A stretch of 64,000 bases of DNA from assembly GCF_030285925.1 (NCBI RefSeq), contig NZ_CP127251.1, positions 2,604,001 to 2,668,000 on the forward strand. The letters are read 5' to 3'. The stretch is from Devosia sp. YIM 151766 (GTDB taxonomy: Bacteria; Pseudomonadota; Alphaproteobacteria; Rhizobiales; Devosiaceae). The notes beneath the pieces were generated by a model. The model saw only the letters and a program-made list of their open reading frames with translations, searched no databases and was not told where the DNA came from. Each line of letters starts with the position of its first letter. Position 1 is the first letter of the stretch. The translations under genes and the position numbers were made by a program. Of the stretch, positions 33,314-41,338 are shown in pieces.

Positions 33314-34519
33314 ATGCCCCCCAAATCCCCCCGCAAACCCGTGCCGCGCGGCATTGCCCATAGCGGCCCGGTCATCCTCGCCTATGGCTTCCGGCCCTTC
33401 TTCCTTGCCGCCGGCATCTGGGCCGTGCTCGCCATGGCCCTGTGGGTCGCCGCCCTCGCCGCCGGGCTCGGCATTGGCGGCTCCTATGGCGGCCCGGCCT
33501 GGCACGCCCATGAAATGCTGTTCGGCTATACCAGCGCCGCTCTGGCCGGTTTCCTGCTCACCGCCATCCCCAATTGGACCGGGCGGCTGCCCGTTTCCGG
33601 CCGGCCCCTGGCGCTGTTGGTCCTGGCCTGGCTGGCCGGCCGGCTGGTGCTGATGGCGCCCGACCTGATCGGCCTGCCCCTCGCCATCCTGGTCGACGCC
33701 GCCTTCCTGCCCCTGCTCTTCGCCGTCTGCCTGCGCGAGATCGTCGCCGGCCGCAAATGGCGCGACCTCAAGGTGCTGGCCGGCGTCGGCGCCCTCGGCC
33801 TTGCCAATATCGGCTTTCATGCACTCGTCGTCTGGGGTGAGGATCCGGGCCTCGCCAGCCGCCTCGCCGTCGGCGCCTATATCATGCTCATTTCCATCAT
33901 CGGCGGCCGCATCGTCCCGAGCTTCACCCGCAATTGGCTGGCCAAGCGCCATGTCGTCGAGCTGCCGGCCTCCTATGGCCGTTTCGACACGCTCGCTTTG
34001 CTCGCCGGCCTCGCCGCCCTGGCCCTCTGGGCTTTTGCCCCCAACCATTACCTCACCGCCATCGCCTGCCTGGCCGCCGCCCTGCTGCATGCCTGGCGCC
34101 TGGCGCGCTGGCAGGGCTGGCGGACCGGGGCCGAGCGTCTGGTCCTCGTGCTGCATCTGGCCTATGGCTTCGTGCCGCTCGGCTTCCTCGCCGTCGCCCT
34201 GGTGCCCTTCGAGCTGGCCGAACAGGCTGCCGCTCTGCACGTCTTCACCATCGGCGCCATCGGCCTGATGACCCTCGCCGTCATGGGCCGCGCCACCCGC
34301 GGCCATACCGGCCTGCCCCTCACCGCCCCGCCGCTCACCGTCGCCAGCTATGGCCTGCTCCTGCTCAGCGCCCTGCTGCGTCCGGCCGCCGCGCTCCTGC
34401 CCGACCATTATCTGCGCCTGATCGAGCTCAGCGGCCTGTTCTGGATGCTCGCCTTCGCCCTCTATCTCGCCGAATACGCCCCCGCCCTCCTCACCCGCCG
34501 CAAAGCCCGGCCGGAATAA
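33314..34519 (+). CDS. nnrS: NnrS heme-copper membrane protein
   Basis: A 401-residue integral membrane protein with about 12 helices. The family opening YGFRPFFLAAGIWA, then WHAHEMLFGYTSAALAGFLLTAIPNW, IIGGRIVPSFTRNWL and FTIGAIGLMTLAVMGRATRGHTG are conserved NnrS segments carrying the histidines thought to bind heme and copper. NnrS proteins protect against NO and nitrosative stress under denitrifying conditions and are usually NnrR-dependent, as the upstream box here suggests. No strong ribosome site distinguishes the two possible starts; 33314 was chosen from the promoter box. Confidence 0.93.
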   Translation: MPPKSPRKPVPRGIAHSGPVILAYGFRPFFLAAGIWAVLAMALWVAALAAGLGIGGSYGGPAWHAHEMLFGYTSAALAGFLLTAIPNWTGRLPVSGRPLALLVLAWLAGRLVLMAPDLIGLPLAILVDAAFLPLLFAVCLREIVAGRKWRDLKVLAGVGALGLANIGFHALVVWGEDPGLASRLAVGAYIMLISIIGGRIVPSFTRNWLAKRHVVELPASYGRFDTLALLAGLAALALWAFAPNHYLTAIACLAAALLHAWRLARWQGWRTGAERLVLVLHLAYGFVPLGFLAVALVPFELAEQAAALHVFTIGAIGLMTLAVMGRATRGHTGLPLTAPPLTVASYGLLLLSALLRPAAALLPDHYLRLIELSGLFWMLAFALYLAEYAPALLTRRKARPE

Positions 34520-34999
34520 ATGCCGGGCCGTCGGGCCCTGCACAATCGGCAATCTCGCGCTACCCGCTTCGATAGACCTCATGCTGAGCTTGTCGAACCA
34601 CGAGGTCGCCGCCACAATCCTCTCCTATTCCCGGATCGTCACCCTCGCGCTTGACGCGAGGGCTCTTACTACAGACCCACAAACAAAAAACCCTCGCGTC
34701 AAGCGCGAGGGTGACGAACGGGGGGGTGAGACGCCGATTCCGTCAAAGCCGGAACTGCTCATAGACCTCATGCCGAGCCCGTCGAAGCACGAAGTCGCGG
34801 CCACAATCCTCTCCTATTCCGGATCGTCACCCTCGCGCTTGACGCGAGGGCTCTTACGGCAGACCCACAAACAAAAAACCCTCGCGTCAAGCGCGAGGGT
34901 GACGAACGGGGGGTGAGACGCCGATTCCGTCAAAGCCGGAACTGCTCATAGACCTCATGCCGAGCCCGTCGAAGCACGAGGTCGCGGTCACCAATCCCC
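34520..34999. other. Gene-free region of tandem repeats
   Basis: About 480 bp between nnrS and the converging DUF59 gene. Apart from about 50 bp after the nnrS stop, it consists of the composite tandem repeat at 34573-34990. No gene, and no additional terminator, is visible. Confidence 0.75.
34573..34990. repeat. 188-bp composite tandem repeat (2.2 units)
   Basis: Unit 1 (34573-34761) and unit 2 (34762-34948) are nearly identical and a third begins at 34949. Each unit joins a TAGACCTCATG-CGAGC arm, CACAATCCTCTCCTATTC, a REP palindrome CCCTCGCGCTTGACGCGAGGG, ACCCACAAACAAAAAA, the inverse REP, and GACGCCGATTCCGTCAAAGC. It is a local amplification of two otherwise dispersed repeat families. Confidence 0.85.
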
Positions 35000-35311
35000 T
35001 CAAAACCGCACCGCAATCTCCGGCGCCATGCGCTCCGGCGTCCAGGGCGGATCATAGGTCAGTTCCACGCGCACCCGCGTCACTCCTTCCACCTCGGCCG
35101 CTCTTTCGCTGACCGCCTCCTGCAGAAAGCCGCTGGCCGGGCAGAAGCGGGCCGTGGTGGTCATCAGCACCAGCACGGCGCCATCGCTGTCGACATCGAT
35201 GGCATAGACCATGCCCAGATCGATGATATTGTGGCCCAGTTCCGGGTCGATCACCGCGCGCAGGGCCGCGCGGATGGCCGCCTCCAGCTCCGGGCCCGGC
35301 GCCATATTCAT
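35000..35311 (-). CDS. DUF59 (MIP18/SufT-type) metal-sulfur cluster assembly factor
   Basis: A 103-residue protein. IDPELGHNIIDLGMVYAIDV and TTTARFCPASGFLQEAV followed by VELTYDPPWTPERMAP match the DUF59 family, which includes PaaD, SufT and MIP18 and works in Fe-S or metal-centre maturation; the cysteine in ARFCPAS is the usual conserved one. Its ATG overlaps the stop of the double-DUF2249 gene by 4 bp. It is the last gene of a four-gene operon read from 37422. A role in maturing an Fe-S protein damaged by NO is an inference from context. Confidence 0.85.
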   Translation of the reverse strand: MNMAPGPELEAAIRAALRAVIDPELGHNIIDLGMVYAIDVDSDGAVLVLMTTTARFCPASGFLQEAVSERAAEVEGVTRVRVELTYDPPWTPERMAPEIAVRF

Positions 35312-35814
35312 GTCTGGCGCCCCGCCCGCACCATCAGCCGATAGGCCGTGCCGCTGGCGTCGAAATCGCCGGCCCAGGCATGGCCGCGCGCCTTGATTTC
35401 GGGGAACAGGAACAGCGGCTCGCGCGCCAGCAGCGCGAACAGCACCTCGCCTTCATCCATGTCCTCCAGCCGCGCCAGGATGCGCACCATCGGCTCGGGC
35501 GGATCGAGATCGGTCAGGTCCAGATAATGGTTGGGATCGGCCCAGCTATCGGGATTGTCCGGCGTCGAGCCGCCGGAAACCAGATCGGGCGCCTGCGGAG
35601 TGAACAGCACCTGCCAGTCCCCGTCCGCCAGCGGCGTGGCCTCGAAGCCGAACCCCTTGGCCTCCATGACGCGGAATAGCGGTTCGGGGCGGAACGTGGC
35701 GAACAGCTTCAGTCGCTGTCCGGGCAGGAGGCTGTTGACGGCGCCCATAATGGCGCCGAATGGCTCGCCGCCATTGCGCAATATGGGGCGCACATCGAGT
35801 TCCAGATCGGTCAT
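35308..35814 (-). CDS. Tandem DUF2249 protein
   Basis: A 168-residue protein containing two copies of DUF2249: residues about 4-75 (LDVRPILRNGGEPFGAIMGAVNSLLPGQRLKLFATFRPEPLF) and about 95-165 (LDLTDLDPPEPMVRILARLEDMDEGEVLFALLAREPLFLFPEI). DUF2249 is a SirA/TusA-like fold found with hemerythrins and denitrification genes; function is unknown. The second copy ends RGHAWAGDFDASGTAYRL. It overlaps its neighbours by 4 bp on both sides, so translation is tightly coupled with the 12-TM protein and DUF59. Confidence 0.8.
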   Translation of the reverse strand: MTDLELDVRPILRNGGEPFGAIMGAVNSLLPGQRLKLFATFRPEPLFRVMEAKGFGFEATPLADGDWQVLFTPQAPDLVSGGSTPDNPDSWADPNHYLDLTDLDPPEPMVRILARLEDMDEGEVLFALLAREPLFLFPEIKARGHAWAGDFDASGTAYRLMVRAGRQT

Positions 35815-37157
35815 AGCAAGCTCCTTTGTTGCGGCAGCAGCAATCGGGGTCGGGGGAAATCATGCCAGTCGGCGGGCAGGTCCGCCAGCAGCCGGGCCCG
35901 GTAGAATTGACGGATCAGCAGGAGGCAGGCCAGCAATTGCAACCCGGCGGCGACCTGAACGGCCGGCGGCAGCGCCAATTGCATCATGGCCGCGCCCAGC
36001 GCCACACCGGCGAAATAGAGGCCGAACCATGCCCGCGCCCGCGGTTCGCGGACCAGGTCCTGCACCCGCGGCACCGGTTTGCGGCCCATAAAGGGGGCGA
36101 AGCATTCGAGCCAGGTGAGAAACGGAATGATCTTGTAGAGCATGGCCAGCCCCAGCCCGCCCAGCCAGCCGAAAGCCAGAAGATAGAGCGCGGCGGCAAG
36201 GCCCGCCTCGCTCTCCCGCGCCGCCGCCAGCACCAGCCAGACGGCGCTTATTGGCAGCGCGGCGAAGGCGGCGATGGCCGCGCCCATATGCAGCTCCAGC
36301 GCCCGGCGCCGCCGCCCGCGATACAGCATGGCAATGTCGCCGGCATAGGCGAAAACGGCCACCAGCCCGGCCAGGGCCGCCACGCCCAGCGCCAGCGGCA
36401 GCGGCGCATTGCTGGCCAGCAGCACGCCAAACCCCGTGCACAGCGCCGCCAGCCCGGCCATGCCGCTCCACCAGGCGAGGCGCGGCAGCACGCCCTGCCG
36501 CTCCGGCGCCACCAGGAACATCGATACCAGCCGATAGCTCACCCCCATGGCCGCCAGCGTCAGCCAGCCACCCAGCCCGAACCCGGCATGCAGCGGCACG
36601 CCATGGGTGACGATCGCCATGGCGAAATCGCCGCCGAACAGGCCGGCAATGGCGCTGGCCAGCGTCTCGCCCAGCAGCGCCGCCACCAGCACGCTCAGCA
36701 GCGCCAGGGCGACGAAACCGGCCGGCAGCGGCAGCGATCTGGCCCTGAACAGCGTGGCGAACAGCATGAAAGCCGCCAGGCCGAGCCCGCCCAGCAGCAG
36801 CAATCCGCCCAGCGGCAAAATCTCGGCGGGCAGGCCGGGCCAGCCATCCATGGCGGCGAAGCCGGCCAGCAACAGGGCGAGCCCGCCCACGATCAGAACC
36901 AGCACCAGCGGCGCCCAGCCGGCGGCGCGCAGGGGTCCGCCCACCAGCACCGGCAGGAATTGCAGCAAGGCGCCCAGCATCAGCAGGGTCAGCCAGCCAA
37001 TGGCCACCAGATGCACCATTATCAGCGTCTGCGGCGCCATCAGCGCCGCATGCGGATAGGCCAGGCCGGCGCTCATCAGCCCCAGCGCGCCGACCAGGCA
37101 GGCCAGCGCGCAGCCGAAAAAGGCCAGGGTCCAGCGCGATGTGCTGCCCATCGGCAT
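35811..37157 (-). CDS. 12-TM membrane protein of the denitrification region, heme-copper-oxidase-subunit-I-like
   Basis: A 448-residue protein with about 12 hydrophobic helices. Intramembrane histidines occur in PQTLIMVHLVAIGW (about residue 49) and VTHGVPLHAGFGLGGW (about 185-190), reminiscent of heme ligands of NnrS or cbb3 subunit I relatives, but the catalytic-site motifs of an oxidase or NO reductase are absent. It is a conserved neighbour of DUF2249 and cbb3/nir genes in alphaproteobacteria and has no assigned function. It starts 16 bp after the single-DUF2249 gene and overlaps the double-DUF2249 gene. A heme-binding NO-response protein is a reasonable guess. Confidence 0.75.
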   Translation of the reverse strand: MPMGSTSRWTLAFFGCALACLVGALGLMSAGLAYPHAALMAPQTLIMVHLVAIGWLTLLMLGALLQFLPVLVGGPLRAAGWAPLVLVLIVGGLALLLAGFAAMDGWPGLPAEILPLGGLLLLGGLGLAAFMLFATLFRARSLPLPAGFVALALLSVLVAALLGETLASAIAGLFGGDFAMAIVTHGVPLHAGFGLGGWLTLAAMGVSYRLVSMFLVAPERQGVLPRLAWWSGMAGLAALCTGFGVLLASNAPLPLALGVAALAGLVAVFAYAGDIAMLYRGRRRRALELHMGAAIAAFAALPISAVWLVLAAARESEAGLAAALYLLAFGWLGGLGLAMLYKIIPFLTWLECFAPFMGRKPVPRVQDLVREPRARAWFGLYFAGVALGAAMMQLALPPAVQVAAGLQLLACLLLIRQFYRARLLADLPADWHDFPRPRLLLPQQRSLL

Positions 37158-37173
37158 CGCCGCGCCCTTTCGC

Positions 37174-37422
37174 TCAGGCCGCTTCTTCCCGGCCCAGCGC
37201 CACCTGCCAGATTTCGGGGCCGGCCTGCAGATAGGTCCAGGAGAACTGGCCGGGAAATTCGGCCTGCAATTGATAATGCAGCGGCCGCGGATCGTGGTCG
37301 TTGACGATCACAAAGCTTTCCCCCACCGCCAGCCCATGGGCCTTGGCGAAGATCTGCGGATGCCGTTCGCGCGGCGGAATGGTGCGCACGTCGATGATGT
37401 CGAACTCGGTCTGGTCTGGCAT
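37174..37422 (-). CDS. DUF2249 protein, first gene of operon
   Basis: An 82-residue DUF2249 domain (FDIIDVRTIPPRERHPQIFAKAHGLAVGESFVIVNDHDPRPLHYQL, then FSWTYLQAGPEIWQVALGR). The small SirA-like fold with conserved R-x-PPRERHP and NDHDPRPL motifs is frequent beside hemerythrins in denitrifiers. The ATG at 37422 was preferred to a TTG at 37449. An NnrR-like palindrome lies 91-104 bp upstream on the same strand. It probably opens a four-gene operon to 35000. Confidence 0.8.
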   Translation of the reverse strand: MPDQTEFDIIDVRTIPPRERHPQIFAKAHGLAVGESFVIVNDHDPRPLHYQLQAEFPGQFSWTYLQAGPEIWQVALGREEAA

Positions 37423-37512
37423 GAATCTGTCCCGGCCGCGAATGGACAAAGCCCCCGGCGGCGGCCATGCGCCGGATTGTCGTCACCCTAGGCCGGCCCG
37501 GCCATGCGCACT

Positions 37513-37526
37513 TTGTCGCGGCGCAA
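37513..37526 (-). promoter_or_regulatory. NnrR-like box for the DUF2249 operon
   Basis: TTGTC-GCGG-CGCAA: the outer TTG/CAA arms match, and one inner pair deviates from the perfect NnrR palindrome. Its centre is about 41 bp from a start site near 37478, giving a 56-nt leader to the ATG at 37422. Confidence 0.45.
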
Positions 37527-37575
37527 ACTGCCGGCCGGCATTTGTTCCGGCCGCAACCGGCGTCCGCCTGCATCT

Positions 37576-37589
37576 TTGATCCAGATCAA
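37576..37589 (+). promoter_or_regulatory. FNR/FixK-type box for ccoNOQP
   Basis: Perfect palindrome TTGAT-CCAG-ATCAA. Centre 37582.5 predicts a start site near 37624 and a 47-nt leader to the ccoN ATG, the usual arrangement for oxygen-controlled cbb3 operons. Confidence 0.8.
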
Positions 37590-37670
37590 AGTGCGTCCGC
37601 GCCATTCGGCTAGGGCTGTGGCCAAGGCGCGGCGCATTCGCCGCCTATCCACGCATCGGGGGCAAGATTC

Positions 37671-39317
37671 ATGGTGGCTGATTTTACGCGCAGCGAGCGG
37701 GTGACCGCCCTCATTCTGCTCGGGGGCCTGATATTCATCGGCCTGGCCATGGCCATTGGCGGGCGCAACGACCTCATGGGCGTGCATGGCTGGATGGTCG
37801 CGGCGGCGGGCCTCTGGGGCTTCTTCGCCTTCGTGCGCGGCTATGACCTGCCCGAGCCCTCCGCCGAGAGCCTCGCCGAATATTACGATTCCCCGACCCG
37901 GGTGGGCATCATCCTCACCCTTATCTGGGGCATTGTCGGCATGGCCGCCGGCTTCTGGGTCGCCGCGCTGCTCGCCTGGCCCGACCTGACCTTCGACGTC
38001 GCCTGGCTGAGCTTCGGGCGCCTGCGCCCCATTCATACCAGCGGCGTCATTTTCGGCTTCGGCGGCAATGCGCTGATCGCCACTTCCTTCCACGTGCTGC
38101 AACGCACCAGCCGCGCCCGCCTGCCGGACGCGATCAGCCCCTGGTTCGTGCTGCTCGGCTACAATCTTTTCTGCGTCGTCGCCGCCAGCGGCTATCTCAT
38201 GGGCATGACCCAGTCCCGCGAATATGCGGAACCCGAATGGTATGCCGATATCTGGCTGGTCGTGGTCTGGGTGACCTATTTCGCCATCTATATGCGCACC
38301 CTGGCTCGCCGTAAGGAACCGCATATCTACGTCGCCAACTGGTATTACATGGCCTTCATCCTGGTGGTGGCGATCCTGCATATCGTCAACAACCTGGCCG
38401 TGCCGGTCTCCTTCGGCGCCGCCAAGTCCTATTCGCTGTTCTCCGGCGTGCAGGATGCCATGACCCAATGGTGGTACGGCCACAATGCCGTCGCCTTCTT
38501 CCTCACCGCCGGGTTCCTCGGCATGATGTATTATTACCTGCCCAAACGCGCCGGCCGCCCGATCTTCTCCTATCGGATGTCGATCATCTCCTTCTGGGGC
38601 ATCACCTTCATGTATATGTGGGCCGGCTCGCACCACCTGCATTACACCGCCCTGCCCCATTGGGTGCAGACGCTGGGCATGGCCTTCTCGGTCGTGTTGC
38701 TGGTCCCCTCCTGGGCCTCGGCCGGCAATGCGCTGCTGACCCTCAACGGCGCCTGGCACAAGGTGCGCGACGACGCCGTGCTCCGCTTCATGGCCCTGGC
38801 GGCGATCTTTTACGGCATCACCACCTTCGAAGGCTCGTTCATGGCCATCCGCGCCGTCAACTCGCTCAGCCATTACACCGACTGGACCATCGGCCACGTC
38901 CATGCCGGCGCGCTCGGCTGGGTGGCGATGATCACCTTCGGCTCGCTCTATTCGATCGTGCCTTCCCTGTTCAAGCGCGAGCGCATCTATTCGCAGAAGC
39001 TGGTGGAGCTGCATTTCTGGCTCGCCTTGGCCGGCACCGTCATCTACGTCTTCGCCATGTGGAATTCGGGCGTCATCCAGGGCCTGATGTGGCGCACCTA
39101 TGACGAGTCCGGCACGCTCTCCTATTCCTTCCTGGAGAGCCTCGAGGCCATGCACCCCTATTACATCGTGCGCGCCTTTGGCGGCCTGCTCTTCGTGCTC
39201 GGCGCCGTCACCGCCCTCTACAACGTCATCATGACCATCCGCATGCCCGCAATCGACACCGCGCCGGACATCCATGGCGATCTGCCGGTCCGGCCGGCGC
39301 TGCAGGCTGGAGAATAA
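37671..39317 (+). CDS. ccoN: cbb3-type cytochrome c oxidase subunit I
   Basis: A 548-residue catalytic subunit with 12-14 membrane helices that holds low-spin heme b, heme b3 and CuB and reduces oxygen at high affinity. Ligand-bearing motifs visible include RPIHTSGVIFGFGGNALIATSFHVLQRT, MTQWWYGHNAVAFFLTAGFLG, WAGSHHLHYTALPHW and TIGHVHAGALGWVAM. Length and motif order are typical of CcoN. The ATG at 37671 follows a GGGGG-rich ribosome site. It is the first gene of ccoNOQP and is preceded by a perfect FNR box. Confidence 0.98.
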   Translation: MVADFTRSERVTALILLGGLIFIGLAMAIGGRNDLMGVHGWMVAAAGLWGFFAFVRGYDLPEPSAESLAEYYDSPTRVGIILTLIWGIVGMAAGFWVAALLAWPDLTFDVAWLSFGRLRPIHTSGVIFGFGGNALIATSFHVLQRTSRARLPDAISPWFVLLGYNLFCVVAASGYLMGMTQSREYAEPEWYADIWLVVVWVTYFAIYMRTLARRKEPHIYVANWYYMAFILVVAILHIVNNLAVPVSFGAAKSYSLFSGVQDAMTQWWYGHNAVAFFLTAGFLGMMYYYLPKRAGRPIFSYRMSIISFWGITFMYMWAGSHHLHYTALPHWVQTLGMAFSVVLLVPSWASAGNALLTLNGAWHKVRDDAVLRFMALAAIFYGITTFEGSFMAIRAVNSLSHYTDWTIGHVHAGALGWVAMITFGSLYSIVPSLFKRERIYSQKLVELHFWLALAGTVIYVFAMWNSGVIQGLMWRTYDESGTLSYSFLESLEAMHPYYIVRAFGGLLFVLGAVTALYNVIMTIRMPAIDTAPDIHGDLPVRPALQAGE

Positions 39318-39321
39318 GCCG

Positions 39322-40053
39322 ATGTTTGGATTTCACTACCGCCTCGAACGCAGCGCCATCGGTCTGGTCGTGTTCATCATCTTCGTGGCCTCCATCGGCG
39401 GCCTCATCGAGATCGCGCCGCTCTTCACCATCGACGAGACGGTGGAGCAGGTCGAGGACATGCGGGTCTATACCCCGCTCGAAGTGGCCGGCCGCAACAT
39501 CTATATCCGCGAAGGCTGCTATGCCTGCCATAGCCAGATGATCCGCACGCTGCGCGACGAGGTCGACCGCTACGGCCCCTATTCGCTGGCGGTGGAAAGC
39601 AGCTATGACCACCCCCATCTCTGGGGCTCCAAGCGCACCGGCCCCGACCTGGCGCGCCTGGGCAACAAATATTCCGACGACTGGCACACCGCCCATCTCT
39701 ACAATCCGCGCGACCTGGTGCCGCAATCGAAAATGCCGGCCTATCGCTGGCTGCTGCGCGATCAATTGCGCATCGACGATCTGGGCGATCACCTGAAAGC
39801 CCTGCGCGCCGTCGGCGTGCCCTATAGCGACGAGCAGATCGCCAACGCCACCAGCGACGCCTATGGCCAGGCCAATCCCGACAGCCCCCAGGCCGCCGGC
39901 GTGGCCGAGCGCTATGGCGAGGCCACCAATATCCGCGCCTTTGACGGCCGGCCCGGCCCGCTCACCGACATGGACGCGCTGGTCGCCTATCTCCAGGTGC
40001 TCGGCACCCTCACCGATGTCGCCCATACCAGCTTGCAGGCGGAGATTGAATAA
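39322..40053 (+). CDS. ccoO: cbb3-type cytochrome c oxidase subunit II (monoheme c)
   Basis: A 243-residue subunit with one N-terminal membrane anchor (about residues 10-35) and a periplasmic cytochrome c domain. The heme c motif is CYACH at about residues 66-70, with axial Met in VPQSKMPAYRW. GPYSLAVESSYDHPHLWGSKRTGPDLARLG is the family signature. The start at 39322 is 4 bp past the ccoN stop. The stop overlaps the ccoQ start by 1 bp. Confidence 0.97.
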   Translation: MFGFHYRLERSAIGLVVFIIFVASIGGLIEIAPLFTIDETVEQVEDMRVYTPLEVAGRNIYIREGCYACHSQMIRTLRDEVDRYGPYSLAVESSYDHPHLWGSKRTGPDLARLGNKYSDDWHTAHLYNPRDLVPQSKMPAYRWLLRDQLRIDDLGDHLKALRAVGVPYSDEQIANATSDAYGQANPDSPQAAGVAERYGEATNIRAFDGRPGPLTDMDALVAYLQVLGTLTDVAHTSLQAEIE

Positions 40054-40226
40054 TGCCCTTCGATCATGAAACCGTGGCCGGCTTCGCCAAGTCGTTCGGC
40101 CTGTTCTATCTCGTCACGCTCAGCGTCATCTGCCTGGCCTGGACCTATTGGCCCTCCAACAAGAAGGGCTTCGACGAAGCCGCCAAAATGCCGCTGCTCG
40201 AAGAGGAAGACCGGCCATGGCGCTGA
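40053..40226 (+). CDS. ccoQ: cbb3-type oxidase small subunit CcoQ
   Basis: A 57-residue protein with a single membrane helix (about residues 14-32, FGLFYLVTLSVICLAWTYW) followed by PSNKKGFDEAAKMPLL, the conserved post-membrane segment of CcoQ, which stabilises the cbb3 complex. It starts 1 bp inside the ccoO stop and ends 10 bp inside ccoP, so it fills the standard CcoQ position. Confidence 0.92.
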   Translation: MPFDHETVAGFAKSFGLFYLVTLSVICLAWTYWPSNKKGFDEAAKMPLLEEEDRPWR

Positions 40227-41089
40227 AGGAACGCGATGAATTTTCCGGCCAGATGACCACCGGCCACGAATGGAACGGCATCAAGGAACTCAATACCCCC
40301 GTGCCGCGCCTGCTCTGGCTGTTCCTGATTTCCATGACCCTGTTCGCTCTGGTCTGGACCCTGCTCATGCCCTCCTGGCCCGGCCTCAGCGGTTATTTCC
40401 GTGGCCTGCTCGGCGTCGACCAGCAGCAGGCGGTCCGGGCCAGCCTGGCCGAGGCCGAGGCCGAGCGCGCCGTCTGGACCGCGCGGCTGGCGCACGAGGA
40501 CCTGACCGATCTCGCCGCCGACGACGCCATCATGGCCGTGGTGCGCCAATCCGGCTCCATGCTGTTCGGCGACAATTGCGCCGCCTGTCACGGCGTCGAG
40601 GCCAGAGGCAATATCGGCTATCCCAATATCGCCGAGGCGCCGATGATGTGGGGCGACGACGCCGAGACCATCGTGGAAACCATCCGCGTCGGCATCAATG
40701 CCAATCATCCCGAAACCCGCTACGCCCAGATGCTGGCCTTTGGCCGCGACCAGATGCTGAGCGCCCCCGACATCACCCTTTTGGTCAATTATCTGGCCGA
40801 CCTGTCGGGAACCCCCATGCTCGCCCGGGAAGAGCGCGACGCCGCCGCCACGCTCTTCGCCGACAATTGCGCCGGCTGCCACGGCGAGGATGGCCGGGGG
40901 ATGACCGATCTCGGCGCCCCCGATCTCACCGATGCCTTCTGGACCTATGGCGGCGAGCCCGCCGCCATCAGGCACTCGATCTATAATGGCCGCCAGGGCG
41001 TCATGCCCGCCTGGGAAGGCCGCCTCAGCGCCGCGCAGATTCGCCTGCTCGGCCTTTACGTTCTCGACCTGCGGAGCGCCACTCGGTGA
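40217..41089 (+). CDS. ccoP: cbb3-type cytochrome c oxidase subunit III (diheme c)
   Basis: A 290-residue subunit with a membrane helix near residues 33-53 (LLWLFLISMTLFALVWTLL) and two cytochrome c domains carrying CAACH (about residue 122) and CAGCH (about 220), with axial Met residues downstream of each. It accepts electrons from soluble cytochrome c. HEWNGIKELNTPVPRLLWLF is the family opening. The ATG at 40217 overlaps ccoQ by 10 bp and is typical; the longer reading is a frame shadow of ccoQ. Confidence 0.97.
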   Translation: MALKERDEFSGQMTTGHEWNGIKELNTPVPRLLWLFLISMTLFALVWTLLMPSWPGLSGYFRGLLGVDQQQAVRASLAEAEAERAVWTARLAHEDLTDLAADDAIMAVVRQSGSMLFGDNCAACHGVEARGNIGYPNIAEAPMMWGDDAETIVETIRVGINANHPETRYAQMLAFGRDQMLSAPDITLLVNYLADLSGTPMLAREERDAAATLFADNCAGCHGEDGRGMTDLGAPDLTDAFWTYGGEPAAIRHSIYNGRQGVMPAWEGRLSAAQIRLLGLYVLDLRSATR

Positions 41090-41298
41090 CCGCCCCGGGC
41101 GAACGGCACCTGCTCCAGACGCCGCCCCGGCGGCGTCGGCTCGGCTGGCTGATCGGCTTCGTCATCGTCGCTGTGCTGTTAATCGCCAATGCCCATCTCG
41201 TCTATGTCGCCTTCACCTCGCAGCCCGATTGCGTCACCCACCTCAAACTCCCCGATGGCAGCACCGACCATTTCCGCGCCGCCAAATCGGGCTGCTAG
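41086..41298 (+). CDS. 70-residue single-TM protein in the ccoG/ccoH position
   Basis: A small membrane protein with one helix (about residues 20-45, LGWLIGFVIVAVLLIANAHLVYVAF), then a short exposed tail with two cysteines (QPDCVTHL and AAKSGC). The GTG start overlaps the ccoP stop by 4 bp, so it is translated as part of ccoNOQP. It is not CcoH, which is longer with a FixH periplasmic domain. No biochemical function is known to me. It could be an oxidase assembly or copper-handling subunit; the paired cysteines make that testable. Confidence 0.75.
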   Translation: MTAPGERHLLQTPPRRRRLGWLIGFVIVAVLLIANAHLVYVAFTSQPDCVTHLKLPDGSTDHFRAAKSGC

Positions 41299-41338
41299 CG
41301 AGATTGGCCGTGACCCCACCCCAACCCCCGGAAGAGCC

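Noticed and set aside
34573..34990. CRISPR array
   Set aside because: The repeating unit is 188 bp and itself composite; it has no spacer pattern.
37488..39275. 595-residue minus-strand ORF
   Set aside because: Antisense to ccoN, with Gly/His/Asp-rich composition typical of a shadow.
41086..41298. CcoH (FixH)
   Set aside because: The protein has only 70 residues and lacks the FixH periplasmic domain and motifs; it was annotated as unknown.
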